DNA of 64,000 bases from Dysgonomonas sp. Marseille-P4361. GTDB taxonomy: Bacteria > Bacteroidota > Bacteroidia > Bacteroidales > Dysgonomonadaceae. Each line of letters starts with the position of its first letter. Position 1 is the first letter of the stretch. Positions 1-9,800 of the stretch are shown here, one piece after another. Where the stretch lies: NCBI RefSeq assembly GCF_900343125.1, contig NZ_OPYL01000005.1:177330-241329 (forward strand), given 5' to 3'. The notes under the pieces are model-generated. The model worked only from the letters and a program-made list of their open reading frames with translations. It did no database searches and was not told the origin of the DNA. Both the position numbers and the translations under genes were made by a program.

Positions 1-593
1 TTGCGCGAAGGAGAATCTGTTGCTAAGCTATAATCGTCCAGATATGCCTGATACCAGTCTTTTACAAACTGTATCACTAACGGGCTTTTCTTGAAGAAAA
101 TTATAGTAGATTCGAATTGAGGAGTGTGAGTATACGATTTGTCGTCATAGACTCCGTAATACTCAAAGACATCACCTTTAGTCCATTCATATTCGTAATA
201 CAATGTTTCGGGCATACCATTATAACTCTCTACCTGACTCTGTACACCGAGAATTCCAGTAGGCGTTTTATCTACAATGTCGTAATATTCCAACAGTCGC
301 TCACGTCCTTCTGGATTGAAATAACAGCCGATGTCGGAGTAGAGTAATACATCCCCATCGTCCATTTTTTCTAATAGTCGCAGTATGAAATAAGGCTTCC
401 AACACCAATAGCCAAAGCCACGAGAATAAGGGATGAGGTATCGTCCCCATCTTTTGTAGAAGTCCTCGTCTAAGTTTTCTTGAGATATGGTGTGTACCTC
501 ATCAAATATATTCATGCTCTCGCACATCTTCCTAAAGCGAGGAAATCCTTCAGTAAGGTAATAGCTTCCGAATGTACAAACAGCTCTTTTCAT
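1..593 (-). CDS. Putative glycosyltransferase-like protein, 3' end beyond the window
   Basis: An open frame starts at the ATG at 593-591 and runs off the left edge; about 197 residues are visible. It aligns without gaps over the first 90 residues with the neighbouring 590-1474 gene, sharing VCTF, GRYL-PYSRG, GYW-WKP and the block YSDIGC at residues 85-90. An acidic motif after a hydrophobic strand (DVLLYSD) looks like the DxD-type metal/nucleotide-sugar site of glycosyltransferases, but I cannot name a family. There is no signal peptide, so it is probably cytoplasmic. Its ATG overlaps the stop of the upstream paralogue in an ATGA, suggesting coupled translation. It may belong to a surface polysaccharide cluster to the left; that part is inference. 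Confidence 0.7.
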   Translation of the reverse strand, partial: MKRAVCTFGSYYLTEGFPRFRKMCESMNIFDEVHTISQENLDEDFYKRWGRYLIPYSRGFGYWCWKPYFILRLLEKMDDGDVLLYSDIGCYFNPEGRERLLEYYDIVDKTPTGILGVQSQVESYNGMPETLYYEYEWTKGDVFEYYGVYDDKSYTHTPQFESTIIFFKKSPLVIQFVKDWYQAYLDDYSLATDSPSR

Positions 594-1474
594 CGGTGGT
601 AAGTTTTTGGGTGTATCAAACTTTTGAAGAAATAGTTGACTCCCCAAAGTTTTCCGTAAATCTCTCTTAGTCTGAAGCGGTGGTTGTAATGCCACATGCT
701 TTTATAATAAACTTCACGTTTAGCCCAGATAGGGTATTCTTGCATAATACTCCAATCGTAGTTGTCAAACTCATTTGGGCATAATTCGTTGCGTGAAAAT
801 TCCTCTATTTTATATTTTTTTGCTAAAATAGAAAAAATACTTTGATCGTGCCTGTTATCAGAAAAACCGGGTAAGTTAGGGGACTTTGAAGGTTTGTCTG
901 TAATAAGGTCAAAATGATTGTATATAACTTCGAGCCATTCGGCAACAAAATTCATAACGAGAGGTGATTTCTTTAGAAAGATTACCGTTGCTTCAAATTG
1001 CCTTGATTGAGTATATTCTTCATTATCTCGTACACCAAAGTAATCGAATATATCGCCTTTAGTCCATTCATACTCAAAAAAAGCAAGTTCGGTTCTGTTA
1101 TCTTTACTTTTTTCTTGTGTTCTGGCAGATAGTATTCCTGATTCAGACTGATTGACAATATCGAAATATTCTAATAGCCTGTCTTTCCCTTCGGTGTTGA
1201 ATGCACATCCCAAATCTGTATAGAGGAGTATGTCTCCATCTTCCATTTTATCCAAAGTCTGTTTTATGACCAAGGGTTTCCATCCCCAATAGCCATAGCC
1301 TCTGGAATATGGATATAGAAAACGCCCATACTTCTTTCTGAACTTAGGATCCAAATCATTCTCGTCGTATGTATAAATCTTGTCGAAGAGATTGAATGAC
1401 TCCGCCTCCTTAGTGTAACGGTCGAAACCTTTAGAAAGAGGATAATTGGCAAATGTGCATACTATTTTTCTCAT
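590..1474 (-). CDS. Putative glycosyltransferase-like protein (paralogue of the partial gene at the edge)
   Basis: A 294-residue soluble protein with no signal peptide or membrane segment. The N-terminal third carries GRFLYPYSRG, GYGYWGWKP and DILLYTDLGC (residues 81-90), an acidic motif after a beta-strand like that of nucleotide-sugar transferases. A later block, EYEWTKGDIFDYFGV near residue 133, is also present in the overlapping paralogue. The two genes overlap by 4 bases (ATGA), so they are probably co-translated and may be a recent tandem duplication. The function is inferred only from this fold-like pattern; an uncharacterised capsular or LPS-modifying enzyme is the likeliest guess. 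Upstream lies the terminator of the alpha-2-macroglobulin gene, so the pair needs its own start of transcription. Confidence 0.75.
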   Translation of the reverse strand: MRKIVCTFANYPLSKGFDRYTKEAESFNLFDKIYTYDENDLDPKFRKKYGRFLYPYSRGYGYWGWKPLVIKQTLDKMEDGDILLYTDLGCAFNTEGKDRLLEYFDIVNQSESGILSARTQEKSKDNRTELAFFEYEWTKGDIFDYFGVRDNEEYTQSRQFEATVIFLKKSPLVMNFVAEWLEVIYNHFDLITDKPSKSPNLPGFSDNRHDQSIFSILAKKYKIEEFSRNELCPNEFDNYDWSIMQEYPIWAKREVYYKSMWHYNHRFRLREIYGKLWGVNYFFKSLIHPKTYHR

Positions 1475-1496
1475 ACAAGTTTGTTCTTAAATACAA

Positions 1497-1529
1497 AAAT
1501 AGGGTATTTATTCAATAAATACCCTATTT
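1497..1529 (-). terminator. Intrinsic terminator of the alpha-2-macroglobulin gene
   Basis: Perfectly paired 16-base arms built on ATAGGGTATTTATT and its reverse complement meet at a central base (so the real loop is 3-5 nt). On the minus strand the hairpin is followed by TTTTTGTATTT. It sits 17 bases after the stop of the gene at 1547-7120. Confidence 0.8.
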
Positions 1530-1546
1530 ATATAAATGGTAATTTT

Positions 1547-4500
1547 CTATTGTATTACTTCAACCCATCTTCCTATAGTTCTACTTTGTTCGTCAGGGCT
1601 ATACATAGCTTCTACCGAAACTGCCGGCAGATAGAATCGTCCGCAATAAGCAGCTTGCAATCTTACACGGAACGACATAGAATAACCCGATCCGATATTG
1701 AAATATGTGTAAACCCTGTCGTCTCTGATGTCTTCATAGTTGTACGAGCTGTTTACTGTACCTGTTGCACCTTCGTTATACAGACGATTGTTGAAAATCT
1801 CCCATCCCGAAGCAAAAATTTGACTGAGTGTCATATCTGTCAAGAATTCTCCGGAAATATTTTGTACAATAACATTGGCATAAAACTCTGTTCCTTGTTT
1901 TAGTTTTGTTACATCGATCTCATTATTGTTCTGATCAACATATTTTACAAACAAGTTAGTGCCGTTGTTTTGGGCAGGAGTATTATCTACAAGAGGTTGT
2001 GTACGTCCCAGTAATCTGACAAAGATTTCTCCTTCTCCTTTATTTCTGAAAGATATATTTATTTTTTCCTGAGGCTTAATGTCTATCTCATGGAATACAT
2101 TACCCGAATTTCCTGCTGGTTGTTTCACTCTATTCAGTGTCCAGTCGTAGCTGATAGGACCAGAAGTCATCTTTTCGGCAAGTTTCGACATCGCCATCAA
2201 TCCATATGCAGCCATTTGTGTAGAAATGTATCTTGCACTAAGGTCTTTAGATACTTCTCTGGCTAGCACCAAGGCTTTGTCTGTTCTTCCCAGTAAGATG
2301 TATGTTTCCATTATCATGGCCATATCGCGAGACGCACTTCCGTAGGTATTATTGTTGAACGAATATTTATCGACCTTATCGCTCACATTGTTCACAAGCT
2401 GGTTAGCCGCATCCTTTTTACCCGAAATAGCATAAGCAGCAGCAAGACGCCAACGAGCTTGTATTGTCAGGTTAGTCATTTCTTTCAAGCGGTTCATCGC
2501 TCCAAGTTCAGGTTCTTCCGCCAAGGCTAGCGTATATAATCTGTAAGCTTGTTGCAAGTCGCTCATAGAATGGCGGTAATATGAATTGTAGATATCCGAT
2601 TTGTTCCATATCTGAGCCGATTTTTTCTGGAATTGCTTCCATTTATTGATTACCGATGTTGGCACTTCCCATCCTGCGCGTTGTGCTTCAAGTAAAAAAT
2701 GTCCGGCATAGGTAGTAACCCACTCGTTAGGATAACGGTCTCCCGGCCAATAAGCAATACCTCCATCAGCCAACTGGCGGGCAGAAATGATCTTAATAGC
2801 TTCTTTTATGTTATACTCGATCTTCGCTTTCTCTTTATCCGTAAAATTCCGGAAAGCTGTTACGTATAGAAGAGGGAAAGCTTTAGAAGTAACCTGCTCT
2901 GAGCATCCGTGAGGGTATGCAAACAGATAATGTAAATTCTTGTTCAAGTTAACTCCCGGCATACGAGAAACCTCGAGTTTAACCCAGTCTTCAGCTTGTA
3001 TGGCGTCCATTGCTATTTCTAGGTTAGCTGAGTCTTTTGCTGTGACTAGGGCTTGAGAACTGAGTAATACTGGCGGATTAGGATTGCGTATCTCGATATT
3101 AATGGTTTCGGTCGCAGTTTCACCACCTCCGGTAGCTTTGATCACCACCTTCTCCTGACCAATTTTCTTAGCAACTTTAACTTTGAAATAGATTGTTTTA
3201 TCTCCTGTTTCGCTAAAAGATACAGTTTGTGATTTTCCTTCAGTAAATTGGAACAAGCCATTTGACTGTACGGATACAGAAACATTCTTCACTTTCTTAT
3301 CCATTGCAAATACATTGACAGGAAGCAGAATCTCTTCATCAGGACCTGCTACACGAGGCAATGTAGAGAGAATCATCAGAGGATTTTTCACCGCAACGGT
3401 TTTCTCGGCATTACCATATGCACCTTTCGAATTTCCGGCTACAACCATAACGCGTACAGAACCGAAATAAGAAGGTAAAGTTAGTTTATGAGTATCTGTT
3501 TTTCCCCCTTTTAGAGTGAATGGTCCAATAAATTTAACGACAGGTTTGAAGCGGCTCATCGTATTGTTACCAGGTTTTAAAGATTCGTCACCACCAATAC
3601 TTAGTAGAGGTCCTATTTTTCCCGTTTGAGCACCGACTACCTGATCGTACATATCCCAAGTGCGAACACCTAAGGCTTGACGTGAGTAAAAATCATGCCA
3701 TGCATTTGGAGTTTTGAACGAAGTAAGATCAAGTAATCCTTCGTCTACAATGGCTAGAGTATATGTCATATCTTTACGGTTCTTTTCCGAAACAGAAACC
3801 GTAAACTCTTTTTCAGGTCTCAATTCATCAGGCATATTTATGACTGGAGAAAGGATTGTTTCGCTGTTCTCAACATTCACATTAATTACTCCATACATAC
3901 GGATAGGCAATCCATTGTCAGTCTGTGCGTTAGGTTGTAACAGACTGGCAAAAATATAAAAGTTAGGAGTCATTTCTTCCGTAACGGTGAATGTGTACTT
4001 GGTATCCTCGTTAGCACTTGTGTTGACCCATTCTTTGGATAGAACTTTAGATCCGTCTTCGATACTTATCAAAGCTTTTCCATTCGAACTCTTAGGAATG
4101 ATAACAGATGCTGTTTCTCCTACTTTGTATTTTTGTTTATCAGTAGTAAACGAAAGCATTGTCAGTCCATTCGGGTCGTCTTTTTGGGAGCGTCCTCTCC
4201 ACGAAGGCCAGTCTACATAAAGTGTTTTACCAGTGATATGTCCTCCATCCTGATCGTTGACCATAACAAGATAACGTCCCCAGTCCGGATATTCGACACG
4301 GAATTTAACTTTAGCCTTTCCGTTGGATGTAGATATGTCTTGATTCAAAATAACTTCAGTAGACGTATTGTTGACATAAGAAGCCAAATTATCGTTCGAG
4401 TTCCACCACCAAGCCCAGTCTATCTTATAGATCTTTACATTAATATTTTTTCTGTTGATAGGTTTTCCTTCCGGAGATAGTGTGATAATATCGAGCATGT

Positions 4501-7120
4501 TGTCTTTGTCTGTTTCCATCCATCCATAATCTCTATCGGTAGGAGCCTTGACTCCTACATATGCTGGGAACGGAGAATAAGCAGATGTCTGAGTGTAAAT
4601 GCTTGCATCACCACCCGTCTCAAATACACGCGATACTATGTTAGCTTTTAGCATGCCCGGTGCACTTGCCGCCTGTGGTAGGCTTGCGCTTACAGACGCA
4701 TTTCCTGAAGCATCTAATTTGCCATCAAAGATTGTATAAGTATCGGTGCTGAAAGATGATGTAGGGTTGTTGAACGTATATTGTTCGTATCCCTTGAACG
4801 GATTGTGTACTTTATTCAACGTCATTTCTACTTTTGCTGCCAGATTAGCTGCAACAGCACCATGTAGCCACTGAGAAGATAATGTTCCATGAAACGATCC
4901 GCTTCCTGCATCTATCATATCTCCTACATTAAGTCTAACCTTTAGGCGATTGGGTTTTACTGTTTCTATTTTCAGTGTTTTGTAGAAAGTAACGCCTCCT
5001 ACTTTTACTCTGGCTTGCCAGTTACCGGTAATGGCATTGGCATCGGTAGCCATACGGAATGGGTAGAATCCATCTTTACCCGAAGTAGAAACATGTCTTT
5101 GTGCTAGTTGTCCTCTAGGGTTGTATAGCTCTAAAGAAACAGGATGATCCTTGGGCAGAGTTTGATTTTTATCATCAAGTATAAAGGTAGTGTAGATAGA
5201 ATCTCCTGGACGCCATACACCACGTTCTCCATAAATATAACCTTTCAGACCTTTTTCGATCTGTTTTCCGCTAACATCAAAATTACTAAGAGATAAAGAG
5301 AGGTTAGATGTTACCTTCAAGTAGCCTTTTTCTTTTCCATTAGATGCTACAACAACAAATGGAACGCCTCCATTGTACTCTATAGTAGTGAAACCATTGC
5401 TATCGGTAGTTCCACTTCCTATTCGTTGCATCTGATAATTGTAGATGTCTACAGTTGCACCCGAAATAGGAGAAGTAGTCAATATATTGGCAAGGGCTAC
5501 AAGCATTTTCTTTTCACCGCCAAGTTTTGTTGTGATACCAATATTTGAAGCCAGAGCAATCGTCGAATTTGATTTATTCATGTAATAAGATGCGTGGCAA
5601 GGATTGTCTCGCTCATCCCAGTCGTAATTATCCCAATCCCAATTTTCGTAATAATAATAACCAGGATTGTCCCATGTGGCTTCATCCTCTTCGCTGATTT
5701 GATTGTCAAATCTTTCTAAAGTAGCCTCTTCCGGAAGCTGAGGTGTTACTCCATCGCAAGGGTATAGGGAATATTCCTGCTTATAAGTAAAGTCGACCCG
5801 ATAAATAGCTCCGGGGTCTTGTTTCATTAATTTGGACAAATCAAGAGAGAAGTTGTTCCATTCACTTAGTTTCATTGTCGGATCCTCATTGAGGCGGATG
5901 CGTTTTTTCAGGATCAAGCGACCAAATCGTTTAATCTCGTCACTTCCTCCTAAGTTATTTGCTTGTAGATAGCCCAGAATATTGTTTTCAAATATCTTGA
6001 TCACTTTTACATCCACTGCCCAAAGATTTACGGCTTGGAATGGAATAATGAGATTTTCGGAATTAGGAAGAATATTGCCGGAATTAAGCAGCTGTACATC
6101 AGGTTTGCTTTGCTGAAAGCTTACACTGGCTACATAATCTTCTTCCATCTTTATATTTGCAGCACTTTTTAGCTCTTTAAATACTTTCAGTTCTATACTT
6201 GTACCTCTGACTGTTTTGTCCAAATATAACTTTAATACATTCTTTTGTATATCGTAGGTATAATTAGTTATTTGTCCCGGACGTATCAGCCCTTGTATAT
6301 TTTGATTGATAGAAAGAGGATCACTAAATGTGATACTTATACACTCTTGAGGAGAATATTCTGTTGATACATCTATAACCTTAAACAGAGGCATTCGAGG
6401 TATTGGTATTTTAAATTCTCTATTCGGCTCTTTTTTTACATTAATAGGGTCTCCTTTTACGTGAAGAGTATATTCTAGATCTTTTTCGGTTCTGTACAAG
6501 CTATCAATAGATATTGTAAAACGTCCTTTGGTTTCTGTAGGAGTTACTTTTATTTTTGCTTTATCCAGTTTTTCTCCACCTGATAGAGAAAATATTTTTT
6601 GAACATCGTCAAACTTTGCATCATCAGCAAGAAGCAAAGTACCTTGTACATTATTCCAATTGAGGTTGTTTTCTTTTATTGGAGAGTAAGGATTCAGCTT
6701 GATGTCATAATTCTGTTCAGGAACATTAAATCCAAACTCAAAGCTTTTGAATTTGCTATCAACTTTCAACACTTTGTCTAAAGAAAAACTAGCTTTGTAT
6801 TCTTGTCCTTGTTTCAACTCGCCTGATTCGGGAACGAATTTTATTGTTCGGGAATTTACCCAAAAAGTTTTTCCTTTGATTGAAGGTGAAAAGTTGAATA
6901 GTTTCTGTTCTATTTCTTTATTCAATTCTACAGTAGGAATGTCTTGAGTGAGCTCAATTTGGATCTCGGATGAGGAAGAAATCTTTCCGTAGGTGAATGC
7001 TGCTATATATTTAGCAAACTCGGAATTTATCTCTTGTGAATCGTCTTTGCTTTTGCAAGAATAGATGATGAAGAGACATGAAGCTAGGAATAAGCTAAGT
7101 AAAAGTGCTGTTCTTTTCAT
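1547..7120 (-). CDS. Alpha-2-macroglobulin family lipoprotein with thioester motif
   Basis: A protein of 1857 residues in the size range of bacterial alpha-2-macroglobulins, thought to trap proteases that reach the periplasm. The N-terminus is a lipoprotein signal with Cys22 (IYSCK) as the likely lipidated residue; Cys15 in LASC is an alternative. MG2-like repeats around residues 560-760 contain GVWRPGDSIYTTFILDD. The A2M family domain is near 1190-1290, followed by a helical thioester domain with GCSEQ, whose Cys1406 and Gln1409 form the CxEQ thioester pair. A Trp/Tyr/Asp-rich acidic stretch lies near residues 475-510. In many Gram-negatives this gene neighbours penicillin-binding protein 1C; no such gene is seen here. 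It has its own promoter and terminator. Confidence 0.93.
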   Translation of the reverse strand: MKRTALLLSLFLASCLFIIYSCKSKDDSQEINSEFAKYIAAFTYGKISSSSEIQIELTQDIPTVELNKEIEQKLFNFSPSIKGKTFWVNSRTIKFVPESGELKQGQEYKASFSLDKVLKVDSKFKSFEFGFNVPEQNYDIKLNPYSPIKENNLNWNNVQGTLLLADDAKFDDVQKIFSLSGGEKLDKAKIKVTPTETKGRFTISIDSLYRTEKDLEYTLHVKGDPINVKKEPNREFKIPIPRMPLFKVIDVSTEYSPQECISITFSDPLSINQNIQGLIRPGQITNYTYDIQKNVLKLYLDKTVRGTSIELKVFKELKSAANIKMEEDYVASVSFQQSKPDVQLLNSGNILPNSENLIIPFQAVNLWAVDVKVIKIFENNILGYLQANNLGGSDEIKRFGRLILKKRIRLNEDPTMKLSEWNNFSLDLSKLMKQDPGAIYRVDFTYKQEYSLYPCDGVTPQLPEEATLERFDNQISEEDEATWDNPGYYYYENWDWDNYDWDERDNPCHASYYMNKSNSTIALASNIGITTKLGGEKKMLVALANILTTSPISGATVDIYNYQMQRIGSGTTDSNGFTTIEYNGGVPFVVVASNGKEKGYLKVTSNLSLSLSNFDVSGKQIEKGLKGYIYGERGVWRPGDSIYTTFILDDKNQTLPKDHPVSLELYNPRGQLAQRHVSTSGKDGFYPFRMATDANAITGNWQARVKVGGVTFYKTLKIETVKPNRLKVRLNVGDMIDAGSGSFHGTLSSQWLHGAVAANLAAKVEMTLNKVHNPFKGYEQYTFNNPTSSFSTDTYTIFDGKLDASGNASVSASLPQAASAPGMLKANIVSRVFETGGDASIYTQTSAYSPFPAYVGVKAPTDRDYGWMETDKDNMLDIITLSPEGKPINRKNINVKIYKIDWAWWWNSNDNLASYVNNTSTEVILNQDISTSNGKAKVKFRVEYPDWGRYLVMVNDQDGGHITGKTLYVDWPSWRGRSQKDDPNGLTMLSFTTDKQKYKVGETASVIIPKSSNGKALISIEDGSKVLSKEWVNTSANEDTKYTFTVTEEMTPNFYIFASLLQPNAQTDNGLPIRMYGVINVNVENSETILSPVINMPDELRPEKEFTVSVSEKNRKDMTYTLAIVDEGLLDLTSFKTPNAWHDFYSRQALGVRTWDMYDQVVGAQTGKIGPLLSIGGDESLKPGNNTMSRFKPVVKFIGPFTLKGGKTDTHKLTLPSYFGSVRVMVVAGNSKGAYGNAEKTVAVKNPLMILSTLPRVAGPDEEILLPVNVFAMDKKVKNVSVSVQSNGLFQFTEGKSQTVSFSETGDKTIYFKVKVAKKIGQEKVVIKATGGGETATETINIEIRNPNPPVLLSSQALVTAKDSANLEIAMDAIQAEDWVKLEVSRMPGVNLNKNLHYLFAYPHGCSEQVTSKAFPLLYVTAFRNFTDKEKAKIEYNIKEAIKIISARQLADGGIAYWPGDRYPNEWVTTYAGHFLLEAQRAGWEVPTSVINKWKQFQKKSAQIWNKSDIYNSYYRHSMSDLQQAYRLYTLALAEEPELGAMNRLKEMTNLTIQARWRLAAAYAISGKKDAANQLVNNVSDKVDKYSFNNNTYGSASRDMAMIMETYILLGRTDKALVLAREVSKDLSARYISTQMAAYGLMAMSKLAEKMTSGPISYDWTLNRVKQPAGNSGNVFHEIDIKPQEKINISFRNKGEGEIFVRLLGRTQPLVDNTPAQNNGTNLFVKYVDQNNNEIDVTKLKQGTEFYANVIVQNISGEFLTDMTLSQIFASGWEIFNNRLYNEGATGTVNSSYNYEDIRDDRVYTYFNIGSGYSMSFRVRLQAAYCGRFYLPAVSVEAMYSPDEQSRTIGRWVEVIQ

Positions 7121-7175
7121 ATCGATGAGTTTTGTGTCTGATGTAAATATCTTGTGTCCTTTTAAGGATTATTTA

Positions 7176-7205
7176 CAAATATAAGTGTTTTTAGTATTAG
7201 TCAAT
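7176..7205 (-). promoter_or_regulatory. Predicted Bacteroidetes-type promoter of the alpha-2-macroglobulin gene
   Basis: On the minus strand there is ATTG (7205-7202), an 18-nt gap, then TATATTTG (7183-7176), matching the TAnnTTTG -7 element and approximating the TTTG -33 element. It lies about 55 bases upstream of the ATG at 7120 and inside the 240-base gap after the metal transporter gene. Confidence 0.5.
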
Positions 7206-7360
7206 GCTTAAACTTACTAATTCTAAATGTTTTATTGTGTGTTTTCTAAGAAACTCTATTCAAAAAGAGGATAAATGAGAATATATTTTCCTCGCCCGGA
7301 AAAAAAGAAATAAATCGAGAGGGAAAATAGAAGATATTTAAGTTATTGTACTCCCTGAAA

Positions 7361-8158
7361 TTAAATGAAGAGATAGAGACTGAAGGCCATAACTGCCATT
7401 CCTGCAACAAGTCCCATGATAGAAATATGGTGTTTGCCATATTTTTCGGCACTAGGTAATAATTCATCTAAAGAAATGAAAACCATGATGCCTGAAACAG
7501 CGGCAAGAATGATACCATTCATAGTAAGAGTCCAAAATTGCATAAGAAAGAAATAGGCTATTAATGCCCCAAAAGGCTCAGCCAACCCAGAAGCGAAAGA
7601 TAGCCAGAATGCTTTTTTCCGATTACCTGTAGCATGATATATAGGCACAGCAACAGCAATACCCTCTGGTATGTTGTGTATAGCTATGGCTATGGTGATA
7701 GGTATTGCTACATCCAGCGAGCTTAGGGCAGAGGTGAAAGTTGCTATCCCTTCAGGGAAGTTATGGATTGCAATAGATAAGGCAACAACCAATCCGGTGC
7801 GCTTAAGAGCTCGTTTCTTATCGCCCATGTCTTCTACTCCTTGGATCTCATGAGGATTCATCGATTTGGGAATAGCAAAGTCTATGAGGTTGATAAATGC
7901 AATTCCGGCAAAGAAAGCAAGTATAAGGTACAGAGTCCCTTGTTTTTCGCCGAAAGCAGAAACTAACTGATCTAGCCCTTGTGGCATCATTTCCATAAAA
8001 GAGACATAGAGCATAATACCTGCCGAAAAACCGAGCGAAGCACACAAAAAATTAGTGTTTGTCTGCTTTGCTAAAAGGGCTATAAGGCTACCTATTCCGG
8101 TAGATAGACCAGCGAAGGCGGTTAGGGCGAATGCTAATAGAATACTATGTTCTGTCAT
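7361..8158 (-). CDS. zupT: ZIP family zinc/divalent metal transporter (ZupT-like)
   Basis: A 265-residue integral inner-membrane protein with about eight hydrophobic segments. The two ZIP signature helices are clear: HNFPEGIATF and HNIPEGIAVA, the paired His/Glu motifs that form the metal path in the ZupT/GufA-type branch. Length and motifs agree with ZupT, which imports Zn2+ and other divalent ions. A short Asp/Glu-containing loop (EIQGVEDMGDKKR) precedes the HNFPEG helix. It is transcribed away from the MFS gene at 8320, with 161 bases of shared upstream DNA. A TATCTTTG box at 8186-8179 could be its -7 element, but no good -33 box is seen. Metal specificity cannot be read from sequence. Confidence 0.9.
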   Translation of the reverse strand: MTEHSILLAFALTAFAGLSTGIGSLIALLAKQTNTNFLCASLGFSAGIMLYVSFMEMMPQGLDQLVSAFGEKQGTLYLILAFFAGIAFINLIDFAIPKSMNPHEIQGVEDMGDKKRALKRTGLVVALSIAIHNFPEGIATFTSALSSLDVAIPITIAIAIHNIPEGIAVAVPIYHATGNRKKAFWLSFASGLAEPFGALIAYFFLMQFWTLTMNGIILAAVSGIMVFISLDELLPSAEKYGKHHISIMGLVAGMAVMAFSLYLFI

Positions 8159-8319
8159 GTTTAGTGATTAATCCAGTGCAAAGATAAAATATAAGTTTTT
8201 AAGGATTGTATAATTTTCAAATAAACCATAGAGGAATTTTACATATAGGAGCAATTTCGCTATTTTTAGGTCACAACTCCTATTAAAATTGATAATTACA
8301 GTAAAAAAAATAATGATAT

Positions 8320-9711
8320 ATGGTAGAGGTTAAAAGTAAAGGGAAAACAGGTTCGCTCCTGTTTGTAATTTGTTTAGGAGCTTCTTTAGTTCCGTTTATG
8401 AGTTCCGCCTTAAATTTAGCCCTTCCTTATATCAACGAAGAATTATCTCTTGATGCAGTCATGTCTGGCTGGGTGCCAGCATCATATATGTTATCGACAG
8501 CAATTTTGCAGATTCCATGTGCGCGTATTGCCGATATGATAGGGCGTCGCAAAATATTTATATGGGGAGCTGTTCTTTTTACTATATTCTCGGTCATGAG
8601 CGGATTAGCAACAACAGGAACTGGTCTCATTGTTTATCGCTTTCTCTCGGGAGTGGGTAGTGCTATGATGTTCGGAACAAGTACGGCTATATTGACTTCC
8701 TCTGTCCCTGTTGAAAAACGCGGGACAGCACTTGGAACTATCGCTGCAACTGTCTATTTTTCGTTGGCAGCAGGTCCTTTTCTGGGAGGAATGCTTACTC
8801 AGTACTTCACTTGGCACAGTCTGTTTTATGTATCTGCTCTTGTTAGCTTGATGGTTGCAATTGGAGCTATCCTTGTAATAAAAGAAGACTGGAAAGAAGA
8901 AACGAAGAGTAAATTTGATATAATAGGATCTATCTTATTTGCCATAGGATTATCTTCTCTTATCTATGGTTTTTCGGAGTTGCCGCATATCAAAGGTTTT
9001 GTGCTGATTGGGGTGGGTATTACCATTCTTATCGTATTTGGCATATATGAGAAAAAGCAAGAATATCCGGTTTTTAATATTCGTGTTTTTCTCGAAAACA
9101 GAGTCTTTCGCCTATCTTCTATTTCTGCACTGATAAATTATTCTGCAACTTTTGCTATATCTTTTATGCTCAGTCTCTATCTTCAATATGTACGTGGCTT
9201 ATCACCCAGAGATGCAGGATTGATACTGATCGTACAATCGATGGTGCAAGCATTAGTTTCTCTGAAATCGGGGCGGCTATCGGATAAGATGTCTGCCACA
9301 TTTTTGACTACAATGGGGATGGCTATTATAGCTGTCGGACTCTTTGGATTGTGTTTTATTACAGATACAACAAGCTACTATTTTCTAATAACGCTCCTCG
9401 TACTGTTAGGTTTTGGTTTTGGAATATTCTCTTCTCCTAACACTAATATAGTGATGAGTTCGGTAGAGAAGAAAAATTACAGTATGGCTTCGGCTACATT
9501 AGGTACAATGCGTTTGACAGGGCAATCTTTTAGCATGGGGATAGCAATAATGGCTATATCCTTGATGGTAGGGAATGTGAAAATAACGCCATCTGTACAC
9601 GACGAGCTGATAGTAAGTATGAAGATAACATTTGTCATCTTTTTTGTCTTGTGTTTATTTGGTGTTTATGCTTCGTCCGTACGAGAAAAGAGGAGGAGCA
9701 AGGGTGCGTAA
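8320..9711 (+). CDS. MFS transporter, DHA2-like drug:H+ antiporter
   Basis: A 463-residue major facilitator protein with hydrophobic helices throughout. The loop 2-3 signature is visible as RIADMIGRRKIF near residue 70, and motif C-like AAGPFLGGMLTQ around residue 150 is typical of proton-driven drug exporters. The closest named group is the DHA2 (EmrB/QacA-like) family, which pumps drugs or toxic compounds out across the inner membrane; the substrate is not predictable. No HlyD partner gene lies beside it. The start was chosen as the ATG at 8320, followed by a lysine-rich cytoplasmic tail before helix 1. It is divergent from the zupT-like gene. Confidence 0.88.
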   Translation: MVEVKSKGKTGSLLFVICLGASLVPFMSSALNLALPYINEELSLDAVMSGWVPASYMLSTAILQIPCARIADMIGRRKIFIWGAVLFTIFSVMSGLATTGTGLIVYRFLSGVGSAMMFGTSTAILTSSVPVEKRGTALGTIAATVYFSLAAGPFLGGMLTQYFTWHSLFYVSALVSLMVAIGAILVIKEDWKEETKSKFDIIGSILFAIGLSSLIYGFSELPHIKGFVLIGVGITILIVFGIYEKKQEYPVFNIRVFLENRVFRLSSISALINYSATFAISFMLSLYLQYVRGLSPRDAGLILIVQSMVQALVSLKSGRLSDKMSATFLTTMGMAIIAVGLFGLCFITDTTSYYFLITLLVLLGFGFGIFSSPNTNIVMSSVEKKNYSMASATLGTMRLTGQSFSMGIAIMAISLMVGNVKITPSVHDELIVSMKITFVIFFVLCLFGVYASSVREKRRSKGA

Positions 9712-9800
9712 CTATCTTTAACAGAAGAAAGAGTTCGTATTTTGCCAATATTTCACAGAATACCTATCTTTACCCATTGTAAACTATAACCAATATTGAT

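Noticed and set aside
7282..7328. Possible hairpin after the zupT-like gene
   Set aside because: The arms are interrupted and the loop is too long for a confident terminator.
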